Shown: positions 35,605 to 46,876 of the stretch, piece after piece
Position numbering within the stretch: position 1 is the first letter of the stretch
Layout: each line of letters begins with the position of its first letter
Source: Hawksworthiomyces lignivorus
Taxonomy: Eukaryota > Ascomycota > Sordariomycetes > Ophiostomatales > Ophiostomataceae
Length of the DNA: 64,000 bases
Reading direction: 5' to 3'
Assembly: GCA_002917075.1 (NCBI GenBank)
Contig: NTMA01000072.1
Location: 124,001-188,000, forward strand
Position numbers and translations under genes: made by a program
Notes under the pieces: generated by a model
What the model saw: the letters and a program-made list of their open reading frames with translations, nothing else
The model's database searches: none
Told to the model about the DNA's origin: nothing

Positions 35605-37417
35605 ATGGCTTTAAACACAGACGAGAAGCCCGCCGTCGACTACTCCGTCTACCTGGTGACGGACTCGACGCCGGCCATCCTGGGCACCGAGCGCACCGTT
35701 GAGGAGGTCGTCGAGGCGGCGCTGCAGAGCCCGCGAGGCAGCGTGGGCATCGTGCAGCTCCGCGACAAGTCGTCGGACGCCGGTGCCATGGTGGCGACGC
35801 TTGCGCGCCTGCACCGGGCGACGGCGGCTGCCGGAGCGCCCCTGGTGGTCAACGACCGCGTGGACGTGGCCGCCGCCGCCATGGCCGCGGGAAACTGCGA
35901 GGGCGTGCACCTGGGCCAGGACGACGTCGACATCGCCACGGCGCGGCGGCTGCTGGGCCCGCGGGCCATCGTGGGCGCGACCGCCAGCACGCCCGCCGAG
36001 GCCGTGGCCGCCTGCCGCGCGGGCGCCGACTACCTCGGCCTGGGCACCGTGTTTGCGACGCCGACCAAGACCAACACCAAGCACGTGGTCGGCACCGCGG
36101 GCATCCAGCGCATGCTGCAGGCCATTGTCGAGGCCGGCTTTGGGCACGTGCCGGCCGTGTGCATCGGCGGCGTCAACGCGGGCAACGCCCGCCGCGTGGT
36201 GTTCCAGAGCGCATACGGAGGGGACGAGGAGGGCCGGCTGGCAGCGAAGCCGCTCGACGGCGTCGCCGTCGTCAGCGCCATCATGTCCGCCAAGGACCCG
36301 GCGGCCGCCGCCGCGGCGCTGGCCGAGCAGGTGCGGCTGGGCAAGACGCGCGGGCCGACCGACTTCTACAGAGACCCCTCCACGCTGGTCCCGCTGATCA
36401 CGCCGTCGACTTCCACGAAAGCGTCGACGCCGTCGGCCGCCGCCATGCAGCGGATCCTCCACGCGCTGCACACCAAGACGCCGCTGTCGCACAACATGAC
36501 CAACCTCGTCGTGCAGAACTTCTCGGCCAACGTGGCGCTGGCCGTGGGCGCCTCCCCGATCATGTCCAACAGCGGCGCCGAGGCGCCGGACCTCGCTCGG
36601 CTGCCCGGCAGCGCGCTCGTCGTCAACATGGGCACGGTGACCGCCGAGAGCCTGGCGAACTATGTGAAAGCCATCCGCGCGTACAATGCCGCCGGGCGGC
36701 CTATTATTTTCGACCCCGTAGGGTGCGTGTCTTGTCTAACTTTTTTTGTTTTTTGTTTTATGATATACCTCTCTTTCTACGTATCGCCTCTCAGGTACTG
36801 ACAGCTCTTCTAGGGCCGGCGCTACGGCGGTGCGGCGGGAGGCGGTGCGCACGATCCTGAGCGCAGGCTACCTCGACGTCATCAAGGGCAACGAGGGCGA
36901 GATCCAGACGGTGTACCTGTCCGGGCTCAGCGACGAGGAGCGCGAGCAGGAAGAGAAGGTGCTCGGCCAGCAGCGCGGCGTCGACGGCAGCAACAAGCTC
37001 AGCGCGGAGGGGCGCATCCAGCTGGTGAGGAAGCTGGCGCGGCGCGAGCGGTGCGTCGTCGTGCTGACGGGCGCCGTCGACTACGTGTCCGACAGCAAGG
37101 GCTCCCGGGTCGTGGCCGTGACCGACGGCCACCCGCTGATGGGCCACGTCACGGGTACGGGTTGCTCCCTCGGCACGGTGCTGTCGGCGACGGTGTCGGC
37201 GGCGGCAATGCTGCCCGAAGGCGAAGAGGCAGCTGGCGATGTCTTCGCGGCTGTCATCACAGGCATGGTGCTCTTCGAGAGGGCGGCCGTGCGGGCAGCA
37301 ACCTCGCCGTCCGTCCGCGGCCCCGGAACCTTTGTGCCGGCATTCCTAGACGAGCTGTGGCAATGTCGGCACGCAGCTGCGGACGGGGACATGTCGTGGA
37401 GCAGCGAGACGGCATGA
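35605..37417 (+). CDS. THI6: Thiamine-phosphate synthase / hydroxyethylthiazole kinase
   Basis: Bifunctional cytosolic enzyme of thiamine synthesis. The N-terminal ThiE half couples HMP-PP with hydroxyethylthiazole phosphate to give thiamine phosphate. The C-terminal ThiM half phosphorylates hydroxyethylthiazole. Exons 35605-36722 and 36814-37417 give 573 aa. ThiE motifs are YLVTDSTPAIL, GIVQLRDKSSDAG, VNDRVDVA, GVHLGQDDVD, YLGLGTVFATPTKTNTK and CIGGVNAGNARRV. ThiM motifs are HNMTNLVVQNFSANVALAVG, SPIMSNSGAEAPDLA, DPVGAGATAVRRE (made only after splicing) and HVTGTGCSLGT, with the anion-hole loop. The 91-bp intron has a GTGCGT donor; the acceptor at 36813, not 36794, restores the ThiM motif. 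I preferred the start at 35605 (GACCATGG) over an in-frame upstream ATG whose extra residues are not conserved-looking. Confidence 0.96.
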
Positions 37418-37680
37418 CGTAGGAGATATAAAATATTGAACTCGTCTTTATTGCATTAGATCTCCTATTATACGTGTACATAAAAGTTACTCTCTTGTTT
37501 CATACCATCGGTCGAGGGCGTCACTTATAGAGGGAAAATGTGGGGCAGCATGTAAGAAGAAAGACAGCTCCCCCGCTTATCGCAAAGGCTGCGAGGGATT
37601 TCAACATCGAGTGGCGATGCATCCCTCTCCTCTCTTTCTTATCCTAAAAAACTGTCTACATAATTCTTAGTCCTCTGGAG

Positions 37681-38753
37681 ATGGCTTCTTACTGCTGCAC
37701 GTGCGCATCGATGCTGCCGGCGGCCGTTCCGGCTCTGCCGGCATCAGATTCTCTAGCCAGCCCGCAGCCTCGCCAGCTGCCCTGCTGCGACCGCTTCATC
37801 TGCGGACACTGTCTGACGGTATGCGATCAGTCGTAGCGCTCTTCCCCCTCCTTTTGCGTGCTGTCTATATGCGGCTCTGGCTTAACAATAAAAAAAATTT
37901 CCAGAAAAACGCCCGCTTTGCTACGTACTGCCCGTATTGCCAGATCGCCACAGCCCCGCCGCCTGCATCGCCCTCCGCCAAGTCCAAGACAGCCCCCTCG
38001 AAGGACCTGCTCCCGCCAGGCCTCAAGCCACCGCCGCCGTACCGGCTTGGGTCGTCCACATCTGAATCCGCACCTGCAGCAGCAGCAGCCGGCCTCGATG
38101 ACGCACCGCCGCCTCCGTACAGCGCCCACGCCCACGACCACGCCCACACCCCAGCTGCGGCAGACGAGACGACGTTTCCTGACGACGAGAAGCGCGCGGC
38201 GGCGGCCTCCACCCCCATCATCCACTACCTCGACCACGACCGCGACACCGTGGCCTCCCTGTCTCTGCGCTACCGCGTGCCCGCCGACCTCCTGCGCCGC
38301 GCCAACCGCCTGACGGCCGACCATCTCCTGCTGGCCCGGCAGGTGGTGCACATTCCAGCCGTGGCGGCGGGAGGCGGCGCTGCTGGCCCGTCCGTTTCCC
38401 TCTCGCCCCGCCCCGTCGAAGGCGAGGGAGAAGCCAGGCGCAAGGCCGCCATTCGCCGGTTCATGGTGGCGTGCAAGGTGACGGACTATGACCTGGCCGT
38501 GCTGTACCTGGAGCAGACGGCAATACCGCCGGCGGCAGGAGGAGGCGACGGCGGCGGCGGCGGCGGCGGCTGCACCTTTGACCTCGGAGCTGCTGTGGCC
38601 GCGTACCAGGCAGATGAGCTGTGGGAGCGGACACATCCCGTGGAGAGGGGGTCTGCTGCGAAGCAGAGAGCAGAAAAGCGAAGGCGGCATGGAACCGGCG
38701 ACGGCGGTGGCGGTGTCTTTTCAAGACGGCGCCCACAGCCGACCGCGTCTTAG
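37681..38753 (+). CDS. Zinc-finger and LysM domain protein
   Basis: A 328-aa protein with no signal peptide. Exon 1 (37681-37818) encodes a Cys-rich start, YCCTCASML then LPCCDRFICGHCLT. Exon 2 (37905-38753) opens with KNARFATYCPYCQIA, so splicing builds a compact RING- or zinc-ribbon-like cluster of at least four CxxC/CxC-type pairs. A Pro/Ala-rich linker with PPPPY motifs follows. A LysM domain (about residues 150-196) begins IIHYLDHDRDTVASLSLRY and ends LLLARQVVHIP. The C-terminus has VACKVTDYDLAVLYLEQT, a Gly7 run and a basic KRRRHG tail. LysM binds N-acetylglucosamine polymers in secreted proteins; an intracellular zinc-LysM protein probably has another role, and I do not assign one. The 86-bp intron starts GTATGC and ends TTTCCAG, in phase 0. 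The gene converges with RSE1. Confidence 0.85.
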
Positions 38754-39115
38754 ATCACGAGAGCTGGCTACTAATGGAAGGAATGGTATGCATTCTTCAC
38801 CTTTCAGCCTGTGATTTGGTTTTGTTGCATTTTTTATGCCATTCAGATATACCGGCTTTCACGTATAGACGGGGAAATGTTTGCTTTGTGCTTTGTACGA
38901 TTAATCGAGAGATCCTCGCCTTTGTCTGCCCTTTTGGTATTACAATAATATATCCTTCAAAACGCCTCTCCCGCTAAAAGATTCCCGTCATGTGTCATTA
39001 TTCTGCAAGTCATTCCTCCAAAAACGCCGTCGATGAAGAGAATACAGCGTAGTAAAAAGCCCCAAAAGAGGCAGTAGCACCCCCCTGTCCTTGTCCCTAG
39101 CCTTGTTGTCATGAA
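38754..39115. other. Convergent 3' intergenic region, LysM gene / RSE1
   Basis: A 362-bp gap between two converging stop codons. It holds the 3' UTRs of both genes and nothing else that I can see. Antisense overlap of the transcripts is possible. Confidence 0.6.
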
Positions 39116-42100
39116 TTAGAATGCAGACCGCACACGCACATCCTGAAAACCAATGTTAGCAGACTCGGGCTTATAATATATGCACAGGCAAATATGAACA
39201 CAATGTGATTGCTTACCGAAATCTTTCGCTCAATTTCCCGCACAGAGCGGTCCAGCTCGCCTGCAATCATTTGTTTCTTCTCCTGCGGTAGGAGATTGAA
39301 CCGCTCGCAGAGATCCCCATCGATCACACCTTTCACGGGCACATAGTATGACCGGTACATGAGGTGATCTCGGCCGGCCAGAGGAGGATCCTCTTGTCGC
39401 ATATGCGTCTCGAGATTTTGGAAAAAGTCTGCGTCTTCGCGGTTCACAAAGGGAATGAGGACCCCGATGGTCCCTTGAATGCCGTTCCAGAGGAGAACGT
39501 CCTGGCCGCCCACAACCAGGCTGGTCTTGCAAATGCTCATCGGCACATCCTGGGTGTAGGTGTGTATCATGAGGGCTGACCGATTTGGTGTTCCGTGCAA
39601 ATAGCTCCTCGCGTGGACCAGCTGCAACTCTGACCCTGGCTCGTCGGCATCTTGGCTTACTTTATCAGGTACCCGCACGATCCAGACGTTGCCGAACTTG
39701 TCGCCACCAGCCACCGACTGGTAGTCTACCATAGTCGTGCACGTTGTCCACCGTTTAATGGTGTCGTCGGCAAATGGAAGCAGCTTGTTCACTTCCGGCT
39801 TGTATACCACAAACGTTACGCCCTCTTCCACGTCGCCCACCACGATGCGGCTGCCTTGCGTCTGGAGAGAGACAATCAGTTTGTTTGCCACCTCTCCCTG
39901 AGCCTTACGGAGCATCTGCTTGATACCGAGATCGTATACGCGAAGAACCTTGCCGATGCCGACCAAGAGTCTGCCTTGGAAAGCAAGCAGTGCCGTAGGA
40001 GGTTCTTCTACTTTGGTCTTGTGTACGAACTTGAGCTGCTTGCCATCTTCGCTGAACCGGTACACGTAGATGAAACCCTCTGAAAACTGCCGCGGGCTCA
40101 CGATCATATCCTTGCCGGTGCCGACGATAAGATAGTGCTCCCCGTTATGGTTGGCAAAAGGAGCCACAACCATACTGACAGCTGCCTCGTTGCCCTCCAG
40201 CTCGATTGTTTGTGTCACTCCAGGATCCTCGCTGACCGGGTCAATGACGCTGATGCACGACGCCCAGCGACCGTTGCCCCGCGGGTAGCCAAAGTCTTCT
40301 GGAGGGAGAACCTTTGCATTGCCATTGGTTGCGTTAGGTGCTTCCAAAAGCTGCCTCCGCAAATCCGGCGACAGCGTGTTGTTGTCAGATTCGATGGTAT
40401 AGAAAACACCAAAGTCGGGATGCTTCGCCAAACGTCGAGGAGTGTATGTTAGTGGGATAGATTTCTGGATCAATGGGTCGCCGAGCTTTTCAATTGAGAA
40501 AATCCTGTCATTGATGTTGTCAGTTACCTTGTTAAACCAACTAACACAGATAAAAGAAGCACAAAAAATTGAGTGAATGTGGCATGTCAGAAGGAACAAT
40601 TGATATCAAATGATATTAAGTCCTCATAGCTAAGTAGCGTAGGATTAATTCCCTTAAATTGCTCATCATTTGCCAGGGAAATGGTGGAAGAGAGAAGAAA
40701 AAAAAAAAAAAGAGAAGATCAAAACATACCGTAGGAAATTGCCATGGATACCGACCATGCCCTCTTCACACTGTTCGCTGCTGAAATTCCAGCCGAATTC
40801 CAGCTCGCCATAGTCGAGGGGAGTCATGGCGAAGTTCTTCGCTTTGGTGTCATCGTAGCCCAGCCATGGACGGGAGCTGAGCGCCAGTACGCACACCCGC
40901 CGCTGGACGCTGACCTGGAAAAGTCGTACCAGCTTCGGTCCCAGGAATCGTTGGCGAGTATCGGTAAGCTCACCGGTCACTTCGTCTAGCACGGTCCGAA
41001 GGTACACACCAGAGTGCAAACCGATGTGGAGATAAAGCGCTGAGCCACCAGCTGAAGAGTCATCCATGGCCATAATAAGGAGCGCTGAAGGGGCCGCAGT
41101 GAGGGCCTGGACAGACATGCTCTCCATCGTTGTCTCGGGGTCAAGGCTCAAGATCCGGACGGTGCAGTCGTCGCAGCCAACAGCCAGGAAGGAGCTTCTG
41201 AGGCGGCCCTCGGGCACGGCACCCAAGCTCAGACAAGTGACGGTGCCAAACATCTCCTTCTTCTCGTCGTACTCAGCCAGCGAGCCATCGGTGTCCATCT
41301 CAAAGTACACGATTTCGCCCGAGCTCAGAGCCACAGCTACTTGTCTTTCATTGGTTGCGGCAGCAACAATGGACCGGTGCTGTGGCGAAGACCACTCGTT
41401 CACTGTGCCGTTGCGGATGTGCCGAATTCCTTTGGGGTGGACTTGAATGAGGCCGTCGTCACCCAGCTGTTGGACGGCGAGAGTCGGTACGGATGACAAA
41501 AAACCGGTATCTGTCACCTCTTCGACCGTCTCACCAATGCTCAGCACGAGAGTTCCATTGTTAAAGGAGAGCACAATGTAAGCGTCAAACTCGTCTTCTC
41601 GCCGTAACTTTGTTGTCCACACAGCAGTAGGCGTGCCAGGCAGCTGTGATGCGACAATCTCGTTCACTTCCAGAGCGTGCTTCAACATTCGGAAAGTGCT
41701 GCGGGCACCATTACCGCAGACGGAGTAAATTTGTGGTGCGTCATCGTCGGTAAGGTTTGCTACCTTGCAGTCCAACATGGGGTTTGTTGAGTCCAAGCTC
41801 TCCACCAGAATCAAGTTCTCCGCGGGGCGAGGATAGAAATACACAGGTTGGTATGGCACTTTGGGATCCGCTGGAAAGTTATCGCTGGAGAACTCGAGCT
41901 CCTCATCATCGTCTCCAAGCTTCTCAAACTGATAGAAGTGGTGGTTTCCAAATTCGCTAGCAACAAAGAGGAAACCGCTCTTCAAGATACAGAGACTGGA
42001 TGCCACAGGAACAGTGTCGAAATATTTGATTTTCAATCGCAGCACCTCGCCTGTCGGGTTGCCCTCGTCGTCTTCGACCATATCAAGGGTCACCTTGAAC

Positions 42101-43273
42101 AAATCGCCATCTTCTGTCTGCAGCAGGAAGAAGAATGCGCCCGCATTGCCCTTTAGCTTATGCATAACACCTGCTACGATTGTGCGTTTCCGGTTTGGGT
42201 CTTCCGTGGCACCGCGCCGCCTTGGAATTGGCACGCGGAACGCTTCCTGGTTGGAGTGGCGGTATGTGACATTTTCTTCACTGCACACAAGGACGCCGCT
42301 TGGTCCGTCATTTCCTCCCGGGACCTGGAAGAGCATTGACGCGGTGGAATCGACAGGATCTGACCACCTCCGCACCACGTGGTTCAGGCCCAGATCCAGT
42401 TCGTAGTACACGAGGAGAGTCTCTGCCTCGAGGTACGCTTCGCCTTTGGGGTCCTGATCCGACTCGCTGTAGTCCATTTCGAGGGCAGCGAACACGGGGT
42501 TTGCATAGCCAACATCGAGGGCCACAAGAGAGAACACGATGACGCCTGGCTTGTGAGCCTCCAGGGGAGAGGAGATGGTGAGCTCAGCCTGCGCATTTCG
42601 ATTCAGAACATATACTAGCTTGTTCTTCTCCACCGAGGCAATCAAGCAAGCTCTCCCCTTTGGATCAGCAGCGAGGTACTGGCCAGGGACGACGCGCCTT
42701 ACGCCTGACTTGCCAAATGTCTCTAGATGGATCCGCTGGAACCGGTTCTCTGCTGGTATGTACTCGATGATGGTAATTCTACCAGAGTCTGTAGCCAGAA
42801 TAATATAATCTATACAATAGAGACGGCGACACGAAATGGTTAGCGAGATTTTGCAATCGCAGAGGGCGCAGAATTAAGAGAGATGAGGAGAAAGAACCCA
42901 GAGGGATGAACGCACGGCTAGAAGCTTTCTACACGGCTAGCCTGGCAAAGGGGTCACTATGTGACTATGTCGAAGAAAAGCAAGATTTAGGAGAGAAGAC
43001 ATTGGATACAGGGGGAGACTACATACCTTTGGTGCTTCCGGCGAGCCGAAATGCAGCAATTGAACGGATAATGCCAAAGACATCATGGGTGAGAAGCGTG
43101 ATAACCTTTCCCTGGGCTGGGTCAGGACGAAGAAGAGAAAGACGCGGGCCAGAAACTGTGAGGATCTGTTGTTCCTTTGTGCCGGAGAACTGACCCAGGA
43201 TAGCTTGACTGATGGTGGTGGGTGGCTGGAGTGTCAGGGAATACAAAAACATGTTCGACGTGGTGGTCGCCAT
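39116..43273 (-). CDS. RSE1: Pre-mRNA splicing factor RSE1 (SF3b subunit 3 / SAP130)
   Basis: Three-beta-propeller scaffold of the U2 snRNP SF3b complex in the nucleus, needed for branch-site recognition and prespliceosome assembly. Exons on the minus strand are 43273-43027, 42809-40730, 40504-39217 and 39142-39116, giving 1213 aa, close to human SF3B3 (1217 aa). Recognisable blocks are [53 protein letters not shown] near the C-terminus and the last residues [11 protein letters not shown]. The last eight codons (DVRVRSAF) form a 27-nt microexon joined in phase 0. Introns are 217, 225 and 74 bp, so the first two are longer than the local norm. The start lies 484 bp from the divergent MSS51 start. 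Codon use is less GC-biased than in MSS51 or THI6. Confidence 0.97.
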
Positions 43274-43757
43274 CTTTGCGGGCTGTTGGATTTCTTCCTC
43301 AGCGTCGCTGCACAGACAATCCTGTGCGCGGCACCTAGGAAGGACGTAGAAAGGTAAAGGGGGGAGGGGAGAGAAAGAAACAGAGAGTTCTTCTGAGGGT
43401 GCCCAGAGGAGAAAAGAGAGGAAGAGGTCCCTCAGCTATTGAAATTAAAAGGAAGAAATTAGAGAGAGCAAAGGAAAAAAAAAAATCAACAGAAGCTTGT
43501 CAGCGTGTCCCAGGCGGGGCGGATGACGGAACATTCTATTTCCGATACAGCCAATCACAGAGCTCCTGTGAGCTGCCACCACCCAAGAAGAAAAATTAGC
43601 GGTAACAATTAGCGGGCTAATTGGGGGGGGCATTTTCGCTAATAAATTTTGGGAGGTTTTGATTCTCAGGCCACACCACCGTCGCACGCCACGACAATAC
43701 GGCATACCGGTCCCAAGGTGTCAATTGTGTCCTCGCTTCTAGACATAATCTGTCTCC
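43274..43757. promoter_or_regulatory. Bidirectional promoter RSE1 / MSS51 with CCAAT box
   Basis: The 484 bp between the divergent start codons must carry both promoters. A CCAAT box (CCAATCA, 43551) lies 278 bp from the RSE1 ATG and 207 bp from the MSS51 ATG. In fungi the HAP/CCAAT-binding complex controls respiratory genes, which fits MSS51. Purine-rich tracts (43360-43500) face RSE1 and would be CT-rich leader on its coding strand. Confidence 0.55.
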
Positions 43758-45537
43758 ATGGCGTCCTCCGAGCCAGCAGTGAGGGCTATGCTCTCTGGCC
43801 TCTGCCGGCAATGTTCACGAACCACAGCACGGCCGGGAACGCTTGCCGCCGGCGGCCCAGCTCGGCGGCTCTCGGCTGCTGCGCCGTCTCGTGCCGGGTC
43901 GTCCTGGACGAAGCCCGCGGCCGTGAAGTCCAAGTTTGGGCTGCAGGCGCAGAGAGATGAGCAGAAGCCGGTGCTGGGGGGTGCTCGCAGAGCCGAGGTG
44001 CCCTCGCTAGAAACGACGCAGAAGCGGAGAAGCTCGACGTCGGTGTTTGCGGCTCGGAAGGAGGACAGCAGCAGCGCTGCTGCAGGCCTGCAGGAGAAGC
44101 GCGTGCTGGGTGCCGACGACCTGTTCCACTCGTACACGCACTCGCCCATTGCGGACATGCGCAAGCGGGCCGCCTTTATCAAGATGCACGCCAACTGCCC
44201 GCACCCGCACCACCAGAGCACGCACCTGCCGCGGGAGCCGCGGCTCAAGACGCTCGAGCGGTTCGAGGGCGGCGACATGCCGCCGGCGCACGTCGACTTT
44301 GAGTGCCCGGACTGCGGCATCCCCGTGTACTGCAGCGAGGAGCACTGGATGGACGACTACGAGGCGCACCTGCAGATCTGCGACACGCTGCGCCAGATCA
44401 ACGAGGACGACCACGACCTGCGGTCCGGCCGGCTGTTCCCCGAGTTCGACTACCCGGGCGTGCAGATGGAGGAGGCCCTCGTCAACATGACCAACTGGGA
44501 CACCTTCATGTACACGCGGGGGTTCAACGCCATCAGCGATGACCGCAGCATGCGCCAGGTCACGCGGCTGCTGACTTACCCCATCACCGTCGGGAGCGTG
44601 CTGCACGAGCTGAGCCCGTACAACATCCGCAAGGGCGGCCAGATGACGACGGAGGGCCTTAAGAGCTTCAGCGGTAAGCAGCACCTGTCGTACCCCACCT
44701 CGCTGGACAAGGGGAGCGGCTTTCTCTGCTTGGTATTTATTTATTTAAAAAAAATTATAATTCTTGCTGACATATCAAAGCCCTCCGCTACACCCTCCAC
44801 CCGCCCAAGGCGGGCGAGACCGAGACCATCAAGGGTCTGCGGCCGCAGGCGCCGGCGGTGCGCCTGTTCATCCTTGGCGCGCGCGCCGAGTCGTCGCTGC
44901 CCCGTGACGTGTGGGTGCAGCTGGCCCACCTCTTCCCCAACGCGCGGCTGCACCTGATCTTTATTGGCCCCGAGAGCATGGCCAACCGCGACGATGAGTT
45001 CCCGCTGCCGCCGCGGACGCCCGAGAATCCGTTCGGCGCCATCGTGGAGGACCGCGTCTGGCCCACGATGAAAATCAGCACGATTGTGGACTACTATCAC
45101 ACGATCCACAAGACGGGCTACTTCTACCCGTACGACCCGTACTTTGACTGCTTCGTCCTGTTCCACCCCGGCCTGGGCCACCCGGCCAGCTCGCACGAGT
45201 GGCACGAGACGGTGCCCCTGCTCCTCGAGACCAAGGCCCCCATCATCGTTACGGGCTACACGCAGTACGACATGGAGCGCGACATCGAGTGGGTGCGCAA
45301 GACGGCGGCCGGCGAGTTTGACCTGCTGATGGAGCCCGGCGAGAACATCTTCCGGAGTCTGCGCTGGGATCTAAACGACATGGATCCGCAGGACATCAGC
45401 TGCGGCAACTGGGGCCTCTGGGCCTTCCGCGGCAAGAGGTGTGTTTTTCTTCTCTTGGTTTTTTTTTTTATCCGGTGATATTTTCAATAATACTAACACA
45501 CCTTAGATACGAGGCAACCCGTAAAGAAACAGAATAA
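43758..45537 (+). CDS. MSS51: Mitochondrial COX1 translation activator MSS51
   Basis: Mitochondrial inner-membrane-associated factor that activates translation of COX1 mRNA and binds newly made Cox1, coupling synthesis to complex IV assembly. Exons 43758-44673, 44781-45438 and 45507-45537 give 534 aa. The N-terminus is Arg/Ala/Ser rich, consistent with matrix import. The zf-MSS51 zinc finger holds HANCPHPHHQ, DFECPDCGIPVYCSEEHW and YEAHLQICDTLRQI. Two Cys-Pro-x motifs are present, and yeast Mss51 is reported to bind heme through such motifs. The C-terminal MSS51 domain includes LHPPKAGETET, LFILGARAESSLPRD, FHPGLGHPASSHEWH and APIIVTGYTQYDMERD. Introns are 107 and 68 bp; the second has a perfect TACTAACAC branch. 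The last exon encodes only YEATRKETE. Confidence 0.95.
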
Positions 45538-46876
45538 GGCGGACCAGGCAGAGATACATCTTCCCTTTTTTCTTCCTTTCTCTCTCCTCTGACGACTTGT
45601 ATAAATTTACTCATTTCCCTTTCCCTTTTATGCCCAAATCTAGATATATTTCAGATTCCTTTGGTAGCACGCATGGGCAGTGTGGCGTTTACGACAGGAC
45701 ATGATAGAGAAGAGCCAGATTTCGTGGGATTGTTTTGCAAAAAAAAAGTGGTTTTATTTCCTCTACATATATATATGTGCGAGTGTATGTAGTATGTACG
45801 TATATGCCTGAAATGCCATCACCTCTTCACAATGTTTTGCCTTTCCTTTTTCATTTTCGCCCCCATTCTCCCTCTTACCTTAATATGCGACTCGTGAAAA
45901 CCGCCGCAGCGAGCAGAGCATGACAGGCACGGGTCCTCAGGCACCTAGATGCAGATGGCAGAATACCAAGGTACGGGTGTGTGTACAAAGGACGAACGAT
46001 GTCTCTGTCGATGCACCTATCCCCACTTGCCAGCTGGCAGTGATCTCGCTTATGCAGCGAGAGGCGCAAGATAACACACGGTCTCCACGCTTGCACCGAC
46101 CGAATGCACGTCCAGGCCTGCAGGTAAGATAACCACGTGTGTCTGGCAGGAGGAGGCTGAGGGCCGCATAACCGGCCGCAGATGCCAGACATCCGAGTGC
46201 ATCCTGCCGTTGGCACAACAACGACGACATCTCTTGCATTTCATTCTCTGTGGGATGAAGACGATCAAGTCAAAGACTTGCCCTACTAGTTATTAAATGA
46301 ATCGAAGACAGGACAAGCTTCTCCCTTTGGTGAAAGGGCCGTGGATGAGGGTGCTTGTCTCGCAAAAAGGACCGGCTTCCAGCGTTCATTATTTCATGTA
46401 ATATCTAGACTGGGGATATTTTAGCATTGCAAAATTCAAAGCAGAGCAAAGTTACGAAAGCTGGCCGAGTACAGCGATAAAATGCTGCGTCAGCATCCGT
46501 ATCTCACGGTTTGAATTTTGAGGAAGCTGTGTAAAAGGAGGCGCTGTAAATATAGGGGCTGGACAGCTAAATAGGGGCCATCCACTAATTTACATTAGCG
46601 GATTTTGGCCATAGGTGTCATTTCGCTCAGCCATCGCTCACCGCCTGCTGTTTTAGTACCTGATTGTGTCCCGCTGATAAGACAAAAAGCTGACCAGCGA
46701 CTCTAAAAAGGGCAACGACAATCGCAATTGATTTACTCCTGACCAAGGAGCTCACTCGCAGACATCTCTCTTCAGTTTGGCAACAACCGCCTATACGTGC
46801 GCAGTCTTCGCTCTTTTGTCATATCGCCAAAGACATAATCGCGCAGAAGTGGCATGCCGCGCCTTCGGTAACGGTC
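45538..46876. other. Intergenic region MSS51 / PXA gene
   Basis: About 1.3 kb with no supportable gene. It includes the MSS51 3' UTR, a TA/TG-rich patch (45765-45805) and the promoter of the PXA gene. Short minus-strand ORFs around 45875-46268 overlap each other in different frames and show no domain. Confidence 0.55.

Noticed and set aside
35202..36813. TPP riboswitch near THI6
   Set aside because: Neither the leader nor the 91-bp intron shows the conserved CUGAGA and ACCUGAU core elements. Fungal TPP riboswitches are usually in THI4 and NMT1-type genes.
25484..37417. Biosynthetic gene cluster around the Zn2Cys6 factor
   Set aside because: The neighbours are ALAS, a GH30 hydrolase and THI6. 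There is no backbone synthase, transporter or tailoring oxidase, so clustering is not supported.
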